Positions 62,174 to 64,000 of a DNA stretch of 64,000 bases are shown piece by piece (positions within the stretch are counted from its first letter, which is position 1; every line of letters begins with the position of its first letter). Source of the DNA: Mucilaginibacter mallensis (GTDB lineage Bacteria; Bacteroidota; Bacteroidia; Sphingobacteriales; Sphingobacteriaceae). The stretch spans positions 2,914,001-2,978,000 of the forward strand of contig NZ_LT629740.1 in the NCBI RefSeq assembly GCF_900105165.1, given 5' to 3'. The notes beneath the pieces are model-generated. The model saw only the letters and a program-made list of their open reading frames with translations. It had not been told where the DNA came from and made no database searches. The position numbers were made by a program, and so were the translations under genes.

Positions 62174-62725
62174 CTAAACTGCGGGGTCAACATAAGTGGT
62201 TTCGTCATTGATATCAAAGGGTGGTTTTTCATTTTTAAATATGGCAGCGCCTATTAAGGCCAGTACCACACCAATAATAGCTGTTAAAATAGCTAAAACT
62301 ACAGCACCGATCATTGGTCCTAATCTTTTTGCAATATCCATCGCTTTGTCAATCTGATCGCTTGACATTCCTTTTTGTACCATTGCATCCCGTTGGGTGC
62401 TTAATGCCTGATCAAAAATTTGTGGACTTAAAAAGGTCAAATATATGTATATAAATATCGCCATTATTATGCCTGATATAACGGCATATTTAAATCCGGT
62501 TGCAAGCCCCTCACTAAATGTAATGTACCCCCCATGCTGATCTTTATACTCTTTTTGCGCCAAAAACATAAAGGCAATAAAAGGGATATATCCCAAATAT
62601 TTAGCTGATGAACTTTGATCAATATTTAAAAACTGGAATGTATACGTTATTACTATAGAAATAATAACATAAATTATAGCCCATTTAAAGGCTGTTTGAT
62701 TTGAACTTGGTAATTTGGTTTCCAT
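62174..62725 (-). CDS. DUF4199 membrane protein, copy 1
   Basis: 183 residues with four helices and the family's GGYITFSEGLATGFKYAVISG turn plus a QALSTQRDAMVQKGMSSDQID helix before the last two helices. Start ATG 62725 (METKLPSSN); the open frame to 62812 is too hydrophobic and runs into the neighbouring terminator. Function unknown; Bacteroidota-specific. Tandem with a second copy but separated from it by a terminator. Confidence 0.85.
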   Translation of the reverse strand: METKLPSSNQTAFKWAIIYVIISIVITYTFQFLNIDQSSSAKYLGYIPFIAFMFLAQKEYKDQHGGYITFSEGLATGFKYAVISGIIMAIFIYIYLTFLSPQIFDQALSTQRDAMVQKGMSSDQIDKAMDIAKRLGPMIGAVVLAILTAIIGVVLALIGAAIFKNEKPPFDINDETTYVDPAV

Positions 62726-62801
62726 GTGAATTGGTTTGTTTATTTTTAAAGATAGATATTTCAATTTATTGTTACACAAAATATTATGCAGTAAAAAAGC
62801 A

Positions 62802-62832
62802 AAAAGGGCCATTCAAGTTGAACGGCCCTTTT
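62802..62832 (-). terminator. Terminator after the second DUF4199 gene
   Basis: AAAAGGGCC (62802-62810) and GGCCCTTTT (62824-62832) form a perfect 9-bp stem extended inward by an imperfect TTCAA pairing, 21 bases past the stop at 62854. Confidence 0.85.
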
Positions 62833-62853
62833 AATTCATAAAATGCGGGTCTG

Positions 62854-63435
62854 TTATGCCTTTAGATAAGTTGGTGATTCTTTTTTACTGATCGCCCCAA
62901 TTAATATAGCCAGTACAAATAAAAGTATAATATTCTCAACAAAATTTGTTACTATACCGCCAACACTTGTCCCCTGCCCATCCCCAAATTGTTTTCTCAT
63001 CTCAGCTATCTTTATATCGATCTTTGCTTGTGGTATACCCTGTTGCTTGTACATATCTGCAGAGTTTTTCAGCATGGCAGTTTCCGTTTTTGGGGCCATA
63101 TCAGGCTCAGCCAATTTAACAAACGCCAGGTCCCTGCCAATAACTAACAAAACATAACTGGTAAGTACCATAACAAAAGCACCCGTTACCGCCTGCTTAA
63201 AAGTGAGGTACCCGCCAACCGTACTTCTTAAATTAAATGCAAAATAAATAGCAGCAGCAAGCGGTATAATGGTTGAAAATCCATAAAGCACCACTAATGC
63301 CATAACGGGGGTTGTGCTGGCAGATGTTATAAAGTAAAATGAAACTATGGATAGCGCCAATACGATAAAACCTAAAATCAAACCCCTTATTAAACCACCT
63401 TTTCTAACCCGGCTATCAATACTTTCTTCTGGCAT
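62854..63435 (-). CDS. DUF4199 membrane protein, copy 2
   Basis: 193 residues, four helices, with VGGYLTFKQAVTGAFVMVLTS at the family turn and the charged KNSADMYKQQGIPQAKID segment before the last helix. Similar plan to copy 1 with low sequence identity, so an old duplication. Starts five bases after the acidic protein's stop and is probably co-transcribed with it. Confidence 0.85.
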   Translation of the reverse strand: MPEESIDSRVRKGGLIRGLILGFIVLALSIVSFYFITSASTTPVMALVVLYGFSTIIPLAAAIYFAFNLRSTVGGYLTFKQAVTGAFVMVLTSYVLLVIGRDLAFVKLAEPDMAPKTETAMLKNSADMYKQQGIPQAKIDIKIAEMRKQFGDGQGTSVGGIVTNFVENIILLFVLAILIGAISKKESPTYLKA

Positions 63436-63440
63436 ATCAA

Positions 63441-64000
63441 TTAATTAAACGCTTGTAATATATCATAAACTGCCATATCAAAATCCGGACTTACAGCATG
63501 ATCGGCAATATTTTTTCTACTTTCTTCAGTTGATTCAATATTTTGAAAGAAGCACATCATCGGGTAAAAAAGCTCTTTTACTTCCGAATCTTCGGGCAAG
63601 CTTAGGGCCACTTTGTTGATCTCTGCAGGCGGACTATCAATCAATATCTGGTTAGCAATAACGGGCTCGTAAATACGATATTCATCCTGAAACTCATCCT
63701 CATCAACCAGTAAAAATTCTTTCAGATAATCTTCCAGTTCGGGTTCAATATCCTCGTCTTCGCACTCATTAAGATAGAGCAGCAGATTTAGCAATTCGGT
63801 TCCCCTATCCAATGTTTGTTCTTCAATATCTTCCCATTCTGCAGTTTCCAGGTAGTCATCTTCCAGTTTCTTTACATCAGCACTGAAAAAGTTGATGAGC
63901 AACAGGTCGAAAAACACCTCGCGCAAAACTTCAATTTCGGGATTATCATCAAAAACCTCGTCCAGTTCATCAACCTTGGTTAAAAAGTCTTCGTCTGATT
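63441..64000 (-). CDS. Acidic protein of unknown function, 5' end outside the window
   Basis: At least 186 residues are visible and the frame stays open to base 64000 (…DELDEVFDDNPEIEVLREVF), so the start lies beyond the window; an apparent TTG start at 63926 is internal. The protein is helical and rich in Glu/Asp (ECEDEDIEPELEDYLKE; VDEDEFQDEYRIYEP) with no signal or membrane segment visible. I do not recognise a family. It precedes the second DUF4199 gene by five bases. Confidence 0.65.
   Translation of the reverse strand, partial: SDEDFLTKVDELDEVFDDNPEIEVLREVFFDLLLINFFSADVKKLEDDYLETAEWEDIEEQTLDRGTELLNLLLYLNECEDEDIEPELEDYLKEFLLVDEDEFQDEYRIYEPVIANQILIDSPPAEINKVALSLPEDSEVKELFYPMMCFFQNIESTEESRKNIADHAVSPDFDMAVYDILQAFN

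Overview
The window is typical Bacteroidota DNA, most likely from a soil or plant-associated member of the Sphingobacteriaceae (Mucilaginibacter/Pedobacter type). The evidence is moderate G+C, almost no Shine-Dalgarno sites, promoter-like TTTG/TTG-N19-21-TAnnTTTG elements, lipoproteins that begin SCKKD after the signal peptide, DUF4199 and DUF4395 proteins, and many short palindromic intergenic repeats. The assignment rests on gene content and style, not on a marker gene. I see no rRNA, tRNA, CRISPR array, complete insertion sequence or phage.

1-17273 is a catabolic region that looks built for fungal or arthropod polymers. The minus-strand run reads, in transcription order: a GntP-family permease, RidA, a D-serine-dehydratase-like PLP enzyme, an M19 dipeptidase, a NagX/HGSNAT-like acetyltransferase, a GH18 chitinase, a FucP/NagP-type sugar porter, a ROK kinase and a GH2 exo-beta-D-glucosaminidase that runs off the left edge. 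Facing away from it are a GH30 glucanase, a GH16 glucanase carrying the same C-terminal three-repeat module, a second GH16, and, on the other strand, a GH37 trehalase. Chitin/chitosan, beta-1,6- and beta-1,3-glucan and trehalose are together the main fungal carbohydrates. No SusC/SusD pair is present.

17346-26598 holds small housekeeping and stress units: a CDF metal transporter, a Crp-type regulator with a short-chain dehydrogenase, an HdeD-like protein, a zinc finger protein, an Rrf2 regulator with a YwnB-like partner and two matching operators, a ClC channel, a cysteine-less peroxiredoxin-like protein, DUF4395 and a 1-Cys peroxiredoxin.

26834-36079 is a molybdenum island. A YdeP-like molybdopterin oxidoreductase, a DUF7009 protein and FdhD are transcribed to the left; moaD-moaE diverge from them; moaA-moeA-moaC-mobA-moeB converge on moaE. 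It makes the cofactor next to what is probably its main user.

36248-44461 covers sugar and nitrogen metabolism: galactose mutarotase, a HAD-IIA protein, an APH-fold kinase, a GlnA/PuuA-like ligase, a gamma-glutamylcyclotransferase-fold protein, GSII glutamine synthetase and malate dehydrogenase. Between the kinase and the PuuA-like gene sits a 504-bp unit: a frameshifted GxxExxY gene bounded by 30-bp inverted repeats, the best mobile-element candidate here.

44532-64000 carries a TonB-domain protein, a complete TolC/MacA/MacB-type efflux operon, an HxlR regulator with its oxidoreductase, an M1 peptidase, a run of two GT2 glycosyltransferases, a membrane protein and a GH3-auxin-family adenylase followed by dxr and rseP, then two DUF4199 membrane proteins and the 3' part of an acidic protein that leaves the right edge.
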